Shown here piece after piece: positions 7,419-7,469 of a DNA stretch of 7,469 bases. The notes below the pieces were generated by a model, which did no database searches, was not told the DNA's origin, and saw only the letters and a list, made by a program, of their open reading frames with translations. The position numbers were made by a program, and so were the translations under genes. Source of the stretch: SAR92 clade bacterium (GTDB taxonomy: Bacteria > Pseudomonadota > Gammaproteobacteria > Pseudomonadales > Porticoccaceae); assembly GCA_018607545.1 (NCBI GenBank), contig JABBBF010000150.1, positions 1-7,469 of the forward strand, in the 5' to 3' direction. Each line of letters opens with the position of its first letter. Within the stretch, counting starts at the first letter, position 1.

Positions 7419-7469
7419 TTACTGGCCCTGCAGTGCCGCCATAGCTTTCATCACAAACTTCTCGGTCTG
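7419..7469 (-). CDS. C-terminal tail of an unidentified gene, cut by the window edge
   Basis: On the minus strand one frame reads QTEKFVMKAMAALQGQ and stops at TAA (7419-7421). The stretch is amphipathic and helix-like, as expected for a protein C-terminus, and the gene would sit directly upstream of the FadA-type thiolase in the same direction. Sixteen residues are too few to name a family. An acyl-CoA dehydrogenase or a FadB-like subunit would fit the context but this is a guess. One other minus-strand frame is also open to the window edge, so even the frame is not certain. Confidence 0.45.
   Translation of the reverse strand, partial: QTEKFVMKAMAALQGQ

Overview
The window looks like part of a gammaproteobacterial chromosome, probably a marine or oil- and surfactant-degrading heterotroph. 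That placement is an inference from the style of the FadA-, FadI- and FadD-like proteins and was not tested by any search. Nearly all of it is lipid catabolism: two thiolases of different subfamilies, a fatty acyl-CoA synthetase, an alpha/beta hydrolase and a lipoprotein-type alkylsulfatase of the metallo-beta-lactamase fold. I see no transposase, phage gene, CRISPR array, tRNA or rRNA.

Layout. A FadI-type thiolase runs rightwards from before base 1 to 1261. It is followed by a strong Rho-independent terminator (1336-1373). The terminator's T-tract merges directly into five perfect copies of a 14-bp tandem repeat (1371-1440). Everything from 1458 to the right edge is on the minus strand and converges on this region. 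In order of transcription (right to left) it holds: the tail of an unidentified gene (7469-7419), a FadA-type thiolase (7313-6132), a linear alkylsulfatase (6021-4021), a medium/long-chain acyl-CoA ligase (3979-2369) and an alpha/beta hydrolase (2360-1458). The gaps are about 105, 110, 41 and 8 nt, with no convincing terminator in any of them, so a single minus-strand operon is plausible.

How the genes could work together (inference). The alkylsulfatase would cut a sulfate ester outside the cytoplasm, giving sulfate and a fatty alcohol. Alcohol and aldehyde oxidation, not encoded here, would give a fatty acid. The ligase would activate the acid with CoA, and the thiolases would carry out the last step of beta-oxidation. 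The hydrolase could release acids from esters or act on another intermediate. The most notable points are the sulfatase embedded in a beta-oxidation gene set, its predicted lipid anchor with Asp at +2, and the exact 14-bp repeat array fused to a terminator. None of this amounts to a clearly new biological system; the families are known and the arrangement is the interesting part.
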